Shown here: positions 12,501-22,483 of the stretch, in pieces
How the letters are laid out: every line of letters starts with the position of its first letter
How positions within the stretch are numbered: the first letter of the stretch is position 1
Assembly (NCBI GenBank): GCA_029204225.1
Contig: CM055092.1
Location: 14,250,059 to 14,314,058, forward strand
DNA from: Diphasiastrum complanatum
Lineage: Eukaryota; Streptophyta; Lycopodiopsida; Lycopodiales; Lycopodiaceae
Direction of reading: 5' to 3'
DNA: 64,000 bases
Notes under the pieces: generated by a model
The model's input: only the letters and a program-made list of their open reading frames with translations
What the model was told of the DNA's origin: nothing
Databases searched by the model: none
Made by a program: the position numbers and the translations under genes

Positions 12501-15500
12501 CCCACAACTAGTCTCAGGTAGCGTGTCCACGCTAGGGATCAATAGACCAACAACCCGTACGTTATGTGTATAAGGTCATAATTAATGGTTGTAGGCCTAA
12601 ACTCTTGATAGTGGATTTGTATGGGTCTATCAGTGAGTCATTGGGGAACTGGATGACGTGGCCTAGATAGGCTGCAGAGGTGTCCAGTGAGGTGTCACAG
12701 TGCACTACTAGTGGTGGATGGGCCTTGGAGGGTATAAGTATACCTATTGGGCTCTCACTAGTGTATGCTTGATTTTGTGATTGGTAGCTACATGCTGCTA
12801 GAGTGATTCCTCTCTCCTCAGTGTGATTGATCCATAGCTTGGGGGCTAGATTCGTTCGAACTAGGTTTGGTTGGGTTGGTTTGTCCACCATCCGTTCCCT
12901 TGTTTGTTGCTTGTATTGGCATGCTTAGGATAGTATACTGTGTGTAGGACTTTATACCCTAGGTAATTAGCCAAAGCACTTAAGGTTCCTAACAGATTGC
13001 ACCGTTATTATCATGGCGATGCCTACTCCGTGCAACCGACTAAATACGCCAAAAGTCAGGGTCCTGACTATGCCCAATCAAATCCCGTAGGAGTGAGGAG
13101 TAATGTAGTGCCAGATCCTTAGGATCCGATCAGGACAAGCTTGAAGCTGTCCAAGCTTATCCTTTCAAAACATGTTCTCTCTTCTCTCTACCCTTCTCTT
13201 CACTCCCTCTCCCTCTCCTTGCCTTTCCCCTCTCTCTCATCACCACTGGTCACATGAAAACTTTCCAAAGATATTGATCATGACAAACTAGGGCTCGAGG
13301 CTCAAAAATTGTTTGAAATCCATTTCGCCTTTTTGAAAGGAGCCAATGGAAGTTTTGAATTGAGTTTTGACCCCCAAAACAACGGATTGGGAAACTATGG
13401 TGGTAGGACCCACAAACAACAATTGTTGGCAAGGTCAAGTACATGAATCATCCTTAATGTATTTTATTTCTCTTGATGGCATTCATACATGAACCCTTAG
13501 CCTCATGCATTATATTACTCCTAGATGGACTTTTGGCCCTTTGTTGTTTCTATACACTTTCTTGCCCAATTTCATCACATCAAAGCCATTCATCTTCACG
13601 TTTGAATTCCTCTACCCACTCTTTGGTAATCCAATGTTTCTTTCCCTTGGACTTCTTGAACTCTTCTTGTTTTTGCTGCTTTTCACTCTTTCTTGAATGT
13701 GTTGCAGTCGTTCTTGTTCTTCTTTGAAAACAATTCCTTGTTTCTTTGAAGCCTCATCTCAAACTTCCTAGCAATGTGTCTTCAAATGTCTTCTTAGATT
13801 TGTAGATAACCACTTAATCCTATAAGGCATATCATGTACAAGAAACTTATGTTGTTTGACCGCATCCTTCTGCTCAAAAGTTTGAACCTGAAGTTGGATA
13901 TTTCAACAACAATTGATATATTCATATACACTTTCTTCTTGTCGTTGACAAGATATGTCCCAATACACCATAAGTTCTAGCTCAAACCCTTGATTAAGAA
14001 AGTGTTCCTTAACCTATGACTTCGAACCTTCCCATGTCTTTGCTGCCTGGGCTTCATCGCACATAGCAACCCACCAAAGAGAAGGTCAAGATAACAATGG
14101 TAGAATGAGGCTCCTTCCATGCCTCCTTTTCAAAATACTAGACAGTTGGGCCTTGGGCCCTCTGCCCTCTATTCTAGGAGTAAGGGTTGAACCTAGTTCC
14201 AAAATTAGAGTTCTAGCAATAGTCCAACAATAACTGCATTATGTGCTTTTGCATTTTGCTAGGGTTTCAAGCCCAATTCAGGTTCTTTATGTATTTTTAC
14301 TATGCTTTTTGGGTATGGGCTCAAATACACCATGTATGTCTGCTGTTTTATGTATGGAGTCCCAGAAATGCGCGTCCGGTCCGGACATGGCCTTTTCACG
14401 TCCGCATCCGGCATCCGGACCTGGACACGTCCGGGTCCCGCTACCTTTGGTATGGACATATCTAAGTTTTTATTTTTGGTAAAACTTCAAAGTGGTCAAA
14501 TCTTAACAAGTGAACCTGTTCTGGAAACCTTTCAAGTAGTACAGATCATTTGTGCAGCTACTAGACCTAAAGTCGTGACCAAATGCAAACTTCATCTTGT
14601 CCTTCAGTCTCATAGACTGTCATCTTCTCACTTTCAAACTTCAATTCAGACATCTCTTGCTCACAACTGAAGTCATTTGAGGGTGATGCACAAATCATTT
14701 TAAACGTCTTCATTCGAATGTATGGTCGACAACATGGTGAGGTGAAATTCTTTCACAAGTCATTAACTCAAGTTCCATTCCACATCCCTAAGCTCACAGA
14801 CCCAATAACAATACACTACGTTCTGCACTTACCCATCTCACATGGGTTTTCTAGCTCTTAGAGCCTGGATTCTCAACCCAAAATATATTTAAATTTCATT
14901 TTAATAACATATATGTATAAATCCTTTTCAGCATAGATTTGAAGACACTTTTAGCATTGCATTCTAATCAGCAAAAACAACATCGCAAAATGCTTGAAAA
15001 GTAAAGAATACAATTAGAGACCGTTAGCAGTTCCATTTCAATTCTTCTGGTTCGTCACAGAGTTTAACTGATCAGAGGGCTATGACAGGCTGAGCATTGA
15101 CTAGCCTTGAAACTTAAAGCAAATTTGGACTCAGATACATAAAAGGGACTCTGGACATGGGCATACATCAGGAATCTTTGAATAGTCAAATGCTGACGAG
15201 AGACAATGAGGGTGGCAGAAAATGCACTTCAGGCTACGTGTTTATGATGGCAGGGGCAGACAGCAAACTTGCATGATGTTATCCAGACTTAAGGTTGAGT
15301 ATGTAGCATTGACAGGATCAGCCCAGGAAGCAGTCCAGTTGAAAAAGCTAGTGAATGAGTTACTACCAGGAGCACAAGATAGCATTGGAATAATGGCAAT
15401 CTGGGAAGCATTGCAAGCTCTGATAACACTGTTTGTCACAAGAGACCCAAGCACATTGGCATTCAGCATCACTTCACAAGGCAGGAAGTACATACCCAAG

Positions 15501-16791
15501 GATAATAAACCCTGGTTTATTGTCCCTTTGAAAATATGTTAGTCGACATATTGAAAAAGGATTAGGCAAGCGAAAACGTTGAAAACTAGTACACTCTACA
15601 AGCATGGAATGTGGATGGAATATTAAGGGGCAGAGTCAAGGGCTTGGAGGTTGACGGCAACACTTCCCCAACCCAGGGTATAGAAGTGGAACGGTTAGTT
15701 AGCTAGCTCTAGAATCTTGATAAGTGGTCGACATGAATAAGCGGTAGGTTATAGACATACAGTCAGACGTTAACCCAAGGATTACTGACATTAACGATCC
15801 TACTATTAATTTGCCTGGTATTAAACGATGTAACAATATTAGTGTGAGGATTGTGATCCCGCTAGTAGTAGGTGTATTCTTTTTGTACCTCGTCTTTCTC
15901 GTTGTACTTCGGCTTTTTTTTTCTTTCAAACTTTTTGAGACCTTTATTGGTCGTTTGAGAAGTTATAGCAATCCCCTTAGGGAATGGTCTTTCTGTAGAC
16001 CTTTCCCCATGTGTAATCTTTGAAATTACATCTCACTCTAAGGGGCTTGCTATAACTTCTCAAATGAACCTCACCAGCAATACAGGTCAACAGATATACC
16101 ATTCGTTATTAGAATGTAAGTTCCTGGAATCCAGAGTATTGATCATATATATTGTTTCCTGTGTCTTTTGATCATCTATATTGTTTCCTATAGCATACGT
16201 GCTGATTGTTTCAACAAGAAAAACATTGTACTATAGCAGCTGAATACAAACTCACAGCAACATCCAAAAAAGAAAAACTGCAACAGGCCTCCGAGTTCAC
16301 TATTAATAATTGCATTGAAGAGAAACAATAAAATAGCATTGTCATTGTGCAGAAACGGAATAACAGACGTTCCATCATCATTTTTAGAAACTACCAACTC
16401 CGAATACGGACTCCACAAAAACTTAGATCTGAGATAGAGCAGTGATGCTGTTGCGGATCTGGAGTCTACTCTTTCCAACAGCTTAGAGCAAGAGCAGCAA
16501 GTGATAGATCTTCCTTTCAATAGCATTGCATGGATATAATCATTTAAGCCGCTAAAAACTTCACTGCTTAGAAATGAGCATACAGCCTACTAAAAATTGA
16601 AGGTGTTTTCATTTGCTCACCCGCATGGACCCCCCGCGCTCGCCTGGCACCTCCGCCAGAAGCGACCAATCCACGCGAGCAACATGATCCACCAAAGCTA
16701 CAGGCTGCAGGCCAACGATGAGCGATGGTGGCGATGAGGGGATGGCGCCATGCTTCGCCTCCTCCTCCAAGACAAGCCGATCTGCCCCCAT
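3509..16791 (-). CDS. pfkB-family carbohydrate/nucleoside kinase, 8 exons, about 374 aa
   Basis: Eight exons join in frame on the minus strand with GT/AG borders: 16791-16621, 7002-6739, 6625-6554, 6383-6345, 6255-6145, 5862-5765, 4093-3982 and 3766-3509 (stop included). The product is a sugar or nucleoside kinase of the ribokinase/pfkB superfamily, which transfers phosphate from ATP to a hydroxymethyl group; the substrate is not known. The first pfkB signature has the Gly-Gly pair at residues 89-90 (LAGGSVANTIRG). The second is DTTGAGDLFASGFL, with the presumed catalytic base Asp309. The N-terminal GLQPVALVDHV block and the C-terminal NWHWM block match, from memory, the Arabidopsis At5g43910-type family in order and length. 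The ATG at 16791 is preferred; the frame opens slightly upstream without another ATG. No frameshift or internal stop was found. Intron 1 is about 9.6 kb and full of transposons. No targeting signal is obvious, so a cytosolic site is inferred. Confidence 0.88.
4360..5100. repeat. Diverged duplicated segment in intron 6
   Basis: Two stretches, about 4365-4520 and 4995-5090, share blocks in the same order (GTGGCCAAA, a TATGCCC block, TGTCCATAACTC). They lie in the 1671-bp intron between the exons ending at 5765 and starting at 4093. Similarity is patchy and was judged by eye only. Confidence 0.4.
6400..6481. repeat. 41-bp perfect tandem duplication in intron 3
   Basis: Two identical head-to-tail copies of a 41-bp unit beginning AGATATCAATATGCC lie just upstream (in gene sense) of the small exon at 6383-6345. 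This looks like a recent replication-slippage event that leaves the exon intact. Confidence 0.95.
7333..7800 (+). mobile_element. Solo LTR, 468 bp, with 5-bp target-site duplication
   Basis: The unit begins TGTTATG and ends GTAACA, and is flanked by the perfect direct repeat GAACC (7328-7332 and 7801-7805). It is clearly more GC-rich than its surroundings, carries a TATA-like TATATAG at 7491 and a CACGTG core near 7443. No internal retroelement region adjoins it, so it is a solo LTR left by recombination between two LTRs. The family is unknown. It lies in intron 1 of the kinase gene; strand was assigned from the TATA-like box. Confidence 0.85.
7806..9991. other. Intronic DNA without recognisable features
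   Basis: Only short ORFs with no recognised domain. The sequence may be decayed retroelement DNA, but no LTR end, primer site or conserved domain was found. Confidence 0.5.
9992..10282 (-). pseudogene. Ty3 retrotransposon gag relic
   Basis: A 96-codon minus-strand open frame contains LEGKALTWWDDL, typical of the plant Ty3 gag (retrotrans_gag) domain, then KTWDEF. There is no zinc knuckle or complete gag around it. It is on the strand opposite to the chromovirus pol that follows, so it is probably a separate fragment. Confidence 0.75.
10445..10498 (+). repeat. Hairpin core shared with the tandem array at 60.2-61.0 kb
   Basis: About 50 bp here nearly match units of the array in the non-coding element at 58.9-63.1 kb, including CGTTTAGCTATAAGGGC. 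GATAGC and GCTATC arms can pair. It lies just before the coding remnant of the integrase linker and disrupts the expected protein there. Confidence 0.8.
11762..11904 (+). repeat. TRIM LTR 1 (143 bp, with tRNA-like module)
   Basis: Runs from TGTTGGAATATC to GGATTTCTAACA. About half of it (11804-11875) is the tRNA-like module. It is followed directly by the primer site. Confidence 0.92.
11804..11875 (+). tRNA. tRNA-like sequence inside TRIM LTR 1 (anticodon position reads CGG)
   Basis: The 72-nt sequence folds as a cloverleaf. The acceptor GGGCAGA pairs with TCTGTCC with one G-U. The D arm is GCTC/GAGC, and the T arm CTGGG/CCTAG closes the loop TTCGAAT. The anticodon stem TCCCA/TGAGG has one C-A mismatch. 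The A box TAGCTCAGTGG and the B box GGTTCGAATCC match the plant Pol III consensus. By position the anticodon is CGG (Pro), but residue 33 is C rather than the universal U and the body is not a typical plant tRNA-Pro, so it is probably a domesticated module rather than a decoding tRNA. No TTTT terminator follows closely. Confidence 0.75.
11905..11917 (+). other. TRIM primer-binding site (initiator Met tRNA)
   Basis: TGGTATCAGAGCC directly after the LTR end; this is the standard plant primer site complementary to the 3' end of initiator Met tRNA. The second copy at 12103-12115 carries one change (TGGTATTAGAGCC). Confidence 0.93.
12013..12020 (+). other. TRIM polypurine tract
   Basis: AGGGGGGG immediately upstream of LTR 2; an equivalent tract with one more G precedes LTR 3 (12211-12219). 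Confidence 0.88.
12021..12102 (+). repeat. TRIM LTR 2 (82 bp, tRNA-like core deleted)
   Basis: Same ends as LTR 1, but about 61 bp are missing, spanning A box, anticodon arm and B box. The tRNA acceptor 3' strand (CCTAGTCTGTCCA) remains, so this is a deletion from the tRNA-bearing form, not an ancestral form without it. Confidence 0.9.
12220..12363 (+). repeat. TRIM LTR 3 (144 bp, with tRNA-like module)
   Basis: Nearly identical to LTR 1, with a few substitutions and one extra G in the module. It ends CTAACA followed by the right GTTAC target duplication. Confidence 0.92.
12262..12334 (+). tRNA. tRNA-like sequence inside TRIM LTR 3
   Basis: Second copy of the module. The acceptor is GGGCGGA/TCTGTCC, and both A and B boxes are unchanged. 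An extra G makes the anticodon-side 3' strand TGAGGGA, so the arm can pair differently (TCCC/GGGA). This drift suggests decoding is not selected. Confidence 0.7.
12494..12994 (+). repeat. Probable 3' LTR of the chromovirus
   Basis: After the chromodomain stop comes the polypurine-like AAGGGGGGAACAA and then TGTCATGCCC, a start typical of plant Ty3 LTRs. A TATA-like GGTATAAG lies near 12730. The right end is placed at CCTAACA only because it forms the expected ACA terminus. No 5' copy is in the window, so the end is uncertain. Confidence 0.55.
12995..13439. other. No feature recognised
   Basis: Unassigned sequence between the chromovirus LTR and a gag relic, including a CT-rich stretch at about 13165-13240. 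Confidence 0.5.
13440..14170 (-). pseudogene. Decayed Ty3 gag on the minus strand
   Basis: Read on the minus strand with several stops and shifts, the sequence gives gag-like blocks in order: WW.AM..EAQ, KTWEG, VKEHFLNQGFELE and a Lys/Glu-rich tail. This fits the region after the WW motif in plant Ty3 gag. No start, zinc knuckle or protease was seen. Confidence 0.55.
14361..14460. repeat. GC-rich patch of repeated CCGGAC/GTCCGG motifs
   Basis: A short GC-rich island in AT-rich DNA with several copies of GTCCGG, CATCCGG and CCGGAC in both orientations. It is locally palindromic. Origin unknown. Confidence 0.6.
15205..15365 (+). pseudogene. Copia RNase H relic
   Basis: The blocks SGYVFMMAGA and EYVALTGSAQEAVQLKKL match the copia RNase H region, where EAEYVALT and EA.WLKKLL are usual. 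They lie in different frames, so a frameshift separates them. The DNA after it does not continue clearly into the usual C-terminal RNase H block. Confidence 0.75.
15954..16064. mobile_element. 111-bp MITE-like inverted-repeat element with two inner hairpins
   Basis: Terminal inverted repeats of 27 bp (15954-15980 and 16038-16064) match at 26 of 27 positions, starting TTTGAGAAGTTATAGC. Between them lie two further perfect or near-perfect hairpins: 15981-16006 (GGTCT/AGACC with flanking GGAA/TTCC) and 16012-16030 (TGTAAT/ATTACA). The single strand can therefore fold as a closed three-way junction. No clear target-site duplication was found. It lies in intron 1 of the kinase gene, 556 bp downstream of exon 1 in gene sense. 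Confidence 0.75.
16621..16791 (-). other. Exon 1 of the pfkB kinase gene
   Basis: 57 codons ending in GGSMR, followed by the donor GTGAGC in phase 0. Exon 2 begins VTSHELDRIL after a CAG acceptor at 7003, so the join reads GERGGSMR-VTSHELDRIL, which fits the family at this place. The exon and its upstream flank are GC-rich, with a CT-rich plus strand (16801-16850), as at many plant gene starts. An overlapping frame open to 16834 is a shadow. Confidence 0.85.
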
Positions 16792-17000
16792 CGCCACTCA
16801 CCCTCGATCTTCTCCCTCTCCCTCTCTCCCCCAACTCGCTCTCCCTTTTTCTACCCGAAAACTCTATACTCTAAACCAGCTCTTGGTTAGTTATGAGACT
16901 ATGAGTTAATTATGCTTTGAAGGTAAAGGTTTCCCTTGAAACATTTTGACTCTTGTTAAGGAGGGAGGCTAGTGCATGCACTCCCTGCTAGAGCATGCTC

Positions 17001-17165
17001 GGAGTGAGTGCAGAGGTGCAATCCTCATCACTCTTTTCCTTGTTCAAATTCATCTTTGGTCTGCTTTAAACTGCAAATGCACTTCGTGCACCATGTTGGT
17101 GGGAGTGAGTGCAGTGGTGCAATCCTCACCACTTTTTTCCTCGTTAAAATTTTTTCTTTTTTCAC
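17001..17165. repeat. Diverged tandem duplication, period about 101 bp
   Basis: GGAGTGAGTGCAGAGGTGC at 17001 and its near copy at 17102 are followed by similar sequence (AATCCTCA..CACT..TTTCCT). The two overlapping short ORFs here have no recognised domain. Confidence 0.7.
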
Positions 17166-18499
17166 ATTGCCTTACTATGTGTTGAGGGAGGTCAATGGAG
17201 TTTGGAAGAACGTCAATGCTAAAGAATAAAGTGTTTTAGTGGTTCAACTTGTGAGGCTTGGACCTTGGCATGCTGATTTGATAAAAACTAGCAAATGGAT
17301 CTTTATTCGATCTATAATAGACCTTTAAGAGTGATTGGCAACTTGGATTATTGATCTAGATCAATACTAGCACTCAAAACTAGTTTTACATTGACAATAC
17401 CCACACATCCAAGCAAGAACAATTAAAACAATGATCCCATGGCCTCACGTGTATGAAAAACAGTGAGTGTATGGCCTGCTAACAGAGAAAATGATTACTT
17501 TAAGTTTCCTAAGCATTCACACACTTTGATCATGCATAAGAGAGTGATAAACATGGATTTGCTCTGTTGGCTGATTCTAAAGAATCCCCTGAGATACTAG
17601 GCCAGAGCTATCCAAGAGCACATCTCACCTTAGACCGAAGAGGTCTTTCAAGGAGGGATGGATGAAGAAATTATGTGAGCCGAGAAATGCTAGTTAAAAA
17701 TGATAGGAAGAAATTATGTGAGCCTCATGGTGAATCCCAAAAGATGGAATGACCATGTAGGAATTAGTATTTCTAGGCATTTGGAATTTATTCAAGTAGA
17801 CCCCTCTTAGAAAAGTAGAGTGAGCCACCTTTTGATGGTTACCTCTAGTGGAGAAGATAATTCCACTTGTAATTTGTTTTACTGTGGAATTGCCACTTGT
17901 GTTGGATTATTCTCCTTCTTACTAATCAAATAATCGATTTTAATCTTCATTCGTTGTTTATCCAGTTCTACGGATTTTTTCGTGTCTTTTTACAGTCTGC
18001 AGCTTTACAAGTGGTTTTACATAGTCTGCAGAAATACACGGAGTTTTACCACAGTGTTGCTTTTCTCTCTCACTTCGGTTTTTTTGCTTTTTGCAAAGCT
18101 ATCGCCTGTCAGGAATCTTGTGTAAAAATGCAATGTCGCTTTTCTCATTTTTTGCCTATCAAGATTTGCGAGCAAATATGCAGAGTCGCATTTTCACCTG
18201 ACAGAATGTCGCATTTTTTGCTTTTTCCAAAGTGCCTCAAAATGCTAAGGAAATGACTCTGGCAAAGTGTAGGGCAACCCTAAATGAGATTTAAAGGCAC
18301 TATCTCCTTTTTCGCAAAATCCCAACATTGTTGCCTTTTTGCGACAGTGTCGCATGTGGCTGTTTTAGTTCATTTCTGCAGAACTACAGTTTTGGCTCAT
18401 TTATGCAGACAGAACGTTTACGACCAATTTCACCGCTTATCAGCAATCAATGACAAGGAACCGGATGGATGCCAGCGGATACCAGCCAACTGACAATCA
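17166..18499. other. Unassigned flank, probably partly copia LTR U3
   Basis: No gene recognised. The right part likely belongs to the LTR that ends at 19062, but its left end could not be found because no second LTR is in the window. Confidence 0.4.
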
Positions 18500-19062
18500 C
18501 AATTGACGACCTAATTTTTTAGTATAAACAGTTGTTCATATTCATGCAGTTTCAAACAAGCAAGCTAAAAATCATCCAAGAGATCAATCAGCAAGTATTG
18601 CAAGTTAGCTCTCTATCAAGCTTTCAAGCTTGAACTCTCTTGGACATTCTAGCTCAGTCTTTTAGAGTTGTTTTTGCGCTATTGCTTATCAGCATAGCTA
18701 CTTATTATCAGACTTATCCTCAGTTACTCAGAGACAGCGTAGAGTGCGTGGTTTCTATTCGTTATTGTTTTGCGCTCATTAGCATATGATTTTCTTTTTC
18801 TGAATTAATACTATCCTTTATTGCGTTCAGTATATGTCAGAATGCATGCATCTCTGTATTTCCTTTGTAACTGATAAAAATTGTCTGAGGATTCAATACT
18901 TCATGTTTGGCTACGTAATCACTTAGTATCTAGCAATTTCAAAGTTAGTTGCTAAAGATTGAACGTGATTCCCATCACTATTGCTTTGTTCAATTTTGAT
19001 AGGTGTAGTCATGCACTTGAAGTAGGAAGTTTTTGCTATGACTATCTAACCTATTTATGACA
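18500..19062 (+). repeat. Right part of a copia 5' LTR
   Basis: TATA-like GTATAAA at about 18521, and the end CTATTTATGACA abuts the primer site at 19063. The LTR start lies further left and is not resolved. Confidence 0.65.
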
Positions 19063-19075
19063 TGGTATCAGAGCT
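19063..19075 (+). other. Primer-binding site of the copia relic
   Basis: TGGTATCAGAGCT right after the LTR end CA; initiator-Met type. Confidence 0.88.
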
Positions 19076-19267
19076 ATTTCACTATTTTTTATTTGATTCC
19101 TACATGATATCAGAGTGAAAGCTCTAATACTTGATATCTTTCGCGATATCAAATTGATATCAAACTCTTCAGTTCTTTCCAATCTTTTAGTATTAGAGAA
19201 TTGGTTCCCTATTGTTGGGATTACTACATCTTAGCATCACCGATACAATCGATAGACTAAGTTCCAG

Positions 19268-21410
19268 ATGGATTCTCAAAGTAAAGCCGGTTTTATCGCA
19301 GACAAGCTGAATGGAGCCAATTATTATTTGTGGAAATTTAAGATGAAGACCTTGCTAATCGCCAACGAATTATGGGATGTTGTCATAGGTACAGAAGTAA
19401 AACCTGAAGAAGACGACTCAAAGTGGAAATCGAAGGACGGTAAAGCTTTCGCGCTTATTATCCTCAATATATCAGATACACAGATTGGACACATAGCTAA
19501 AGCTAAAACGTCAAGAGACGTTTGGGACATCTTGAACTCACTATATGACGTGAGGGACGTAACTACTAAGTTACATCTATGAAAGAAATTTTTCACATTC
19601 AAGATGTCTGTTGGTGAAGCTTGCCCTCTACATATGAGAACTGGGTGATGATCATATCGACACACTCAGATTTAACTCTTACTAGAGTTATCACTATGTT
19701 GCTACAAGAAGACAATAAAAGAAGTCAAAGCACATCGTCTGCTTCCTCCTCTCGGGCTCTATATGTCAACGAAGGCTCTAAGCGACAAAAGCAGAAAGGC
19801 TCCAAGAAGACTGCAACGAATTAGAAGCCGAATCAAAGTCAAGAACAATCATCGAATCCACAGTCGAAAAAGAAGATGTTTTGCAAGTATTGCAAGCGCA
19901 ATAACCATGAGAGGATTGCCAAATTCTCCAAGCAAAGAATGCAGCCAACCAACCTGATCAACAAGCAAACACAATCTCATCATCTCCTCAGGTTGAAGTG
20001 GATGAAGGCACATAAATGGTCAAAGATCAAAGCGCATTTTTGGATGATTCATGGTTTCTGGATTCTAGACAACTCAACATATGACCAATCAACGTGCGAT
20101 CTTCAACTCCTACATGCCTTACAGCACAAAGAAATTTATTCATCTTGGTGACAATAGTATTCACACTATTGAAGGTGAAGGTACTGTAAGATTGCGATTC
20201 TAGCATGATCAATTCAAATTACTATCAAAAGTCTTATATGTTTCTAAACTCTCTACAAATCTGTTATCAGTAAGTAGAATTACAGATTTAGGTCATAAGG
20301 TAGAATTCGAATATGATTAATACAAAATTATTGATAGGTGTAATAAGATCCTTGCACTCGGCAAGAGGCAGAGTTACTTATATAGATTGGCACATTGTTA
20401 TTCTGAGTCTAGTTAAGCCTTGAAAATCTCTGTTCTAGTCAATAAAGCATTACTATGGCATCATCGCTTAGGACATGTGAATTATGCATCTATTTTGAAC
20501 ATGTCCAGACAATCCATGGTTCTTGATTTCGACTATCCTTCTGATAAGGTCGATCTCCCTGTCTGTCATAGCTGCACTTTTGGAAAGCAGGCTAGGATTC
20601 CTTTTAGATCAAACCATATGCATGCAGCAAAAGGCTTGCTAGATGTTGTTCACACACATGTATGTGGACCTATGCAGACTCCTTCATTGTTAGATGCAAA
20701 GTATTTCATTACCTTTATTGACAAGTTTTCAGAAGAACAATTGTTTATTTTATTAAACAGAAATCAGAGGTTTTCATCAAATTCAGACAATTCAAGGGCA
20801 TGTTGAGAATCAAACTGGCAAACGAATCAAAGCGCTGAGGTCAAATAACGGGGGAGAATACATCTCCAACGAATTCAAGGAGTACTGCCTCAACAACGAC
20901 ATTGAGTAACAATATATCACCTCCTATTCACCTCAGTCAAATGGTCTTGCTGAGAGAAAGAACAGAACCTTAGTCAAATCAACAAAGTGCATGTTATCAC
21001 ATGCGACAATTCTGAAGCCCTTCTGGGCTGAAGCTGTTTCAACAACAACCTATATTCAGAACAAATGTCCTACTAAAGGCCTCTAAAAAAAAATACCATT
21101 CGAAGTTTGGACAGGTACCAAACCTTCTTTATCAAACTTACGAGTTTTTGGATGTACTGCTTTTGCGCAGATACCTCGTGATCTTAGGAAGAAGCTTGAC
21201 TTCTAGAGTATTAATGTGTTTTCATCAGCTACACTACTTCAGATCCAGCCTACAAGTTGTTCGATCCCATCGAGTCGAAGATATTCACTAGTCAAGATGT
21301 CATCCTCATCGAAGATCAGTTTCAAGACCTCAAAGGAAAGGGCAGTTATGCCATTATCTAACCTGTTTCCGACAACTTGGGCTCCACCTAAGTCTACTAA
21401 CAATCTCTAA
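19268..21410 (+). pseudogene. Copia gag-protease-integrase relic
   Basis: Gag starts MDSQSKAGFIADKLNG and runs to a stop at about 19580, then continues broken to a zinc-knuckle remnant (CKYCKRNNH, 19880-19906). The pre-integrase block WHHRLGHVN with CHSC follows at 20457-20590. The integrase core has VHTHVCGPM (first Asp replaced by His), RSNNGGEY (second Asp replaced by Asn) and NGLAERKNRT (Glu kept), with stops at about 20910 and 21085. It ends at about 21410 with no reverse transcriptase. Same family as the gag at 47926-48730. Confidence 0.88.
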
Positions 21411-21779
21411 CGCATTTCATGAATTTCTCTCTGATCAGACAGACGCTCTAGTGCATTACAGTCGTTTGTTGTATTTTCGTAAAGCATGCTCTAAAGAACT
21501 GTCTTTAAACCATCTTATTCATCTGTCGCAAATACTTTCTTTTCGGCACTCGAATACCGACTATCTTTGGTACAGTCGAGCACGACTATTATGAATGTCA
21601 AATACATTGAAGATCCTGCCTAGGAGGTACTTTTTATTTTTCAAAATGATGCGACTACTAATTATGTACAGGGTACTGCAGCATCAGCCCAGCAGGACAG
21701 ACCCAAGTTCGCACCAAGAAGGCATAATCCTTCTGAATTTGTTGGACCAGCGAAGTCTCAAACTGTGACTAAACCAGTT

Positions 21780-22056
21780 TCGGGCAACTGCTACAACTGT
21801 GGAGAGCCGGGACATTTTTCTTCTGACTATCCTCAACCGCGAAAGCCGATTAGTTATGTACCATTATGTTCGAATTGCAGAGAGTCTGGCCACAAGTATC
21901 TAGACTGCCCTCAGCCGTAGAAGCCGCGACCCAAATATCAGTATGTAGCAACACCAGCTGCTGTAGACACAAAAGCGAAAGCTGCGACTGATGCTGTTGT
22001 GCAGAGAATTGATGTTATTGAAGGAAAACTGGCAATCAATTTATTGGGCTACTAGC
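21780..22056 (+). pseudogene. Ty3 gag C-terminus with two zinc knuckles
   Basis: CYNCGEPGHFSSDYP (last Cys replaced by Tyr) and CSNCRESGHKYLDCP lie 21 residues apart, a nucleic-acid-binding pair typical of Ty3 gag. A stop follows the second knuckle. Confidence 0.85.
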
Positions 22057-22483
22057 CACATTGCACGTGACTAGAACAAAGTGAGAGCAAAAACATTTGC
22101 CAGAAGATCAACCCTGGCCAAGTGACGTGGAGAAATTATTCAAAGTCACAACGAGAAGCAAAAGCTCCTCGAAACCTGATCAGAAATCTTCGACAAAGCG
22201 CAGAAAATCCTCGAAGAATAAATCCTCTAGCAAAACTACGAACAAATCTACGACTAAGGAAGATCTCAAAGATGACCTTGACTATGACCGCAATGCTGCA
22301 AAGTTATTTGCAAAAGATATCGCGGCAGAAGCAAAGGAAATCATCAACGCTGAACTTCAGACAGTTGCTGCAGAAAAGGTGGTCACTTTCGAGGAAGAGG
22401 ACGAAAAAATCGCGAAGACGAAATTGTCTAGTGTTGTTATCGATTAACCAACCTCAAAATCAAAGACGAAAGAATATGACATC

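Larger units (their letters stand above)
7003..16620 (-). other. Intron 1 of the pfkB kinase gene (about 9.6 kb)
   Basis: Bounded by a GTGAGC donor at 16620 and an AG acceptor at 7004-7003 in the minus direction. It contains a solo LTR, Ty3 gag and pol relics on both strands, a TRIM, a copia RNase H relic and a hairpin element. Everything mobile between 7.3 and 16.1 kb is therefore intronic. Confidence 0.82.

Noticed and set aside
16568-16834. 88-codon Gly/Arg-rich ORF on the minus strand
   Set aside because: It overlaps exon 1 of the kinase in another frame; the GLQP frame has family similarity and a splice donor, this one has neither.
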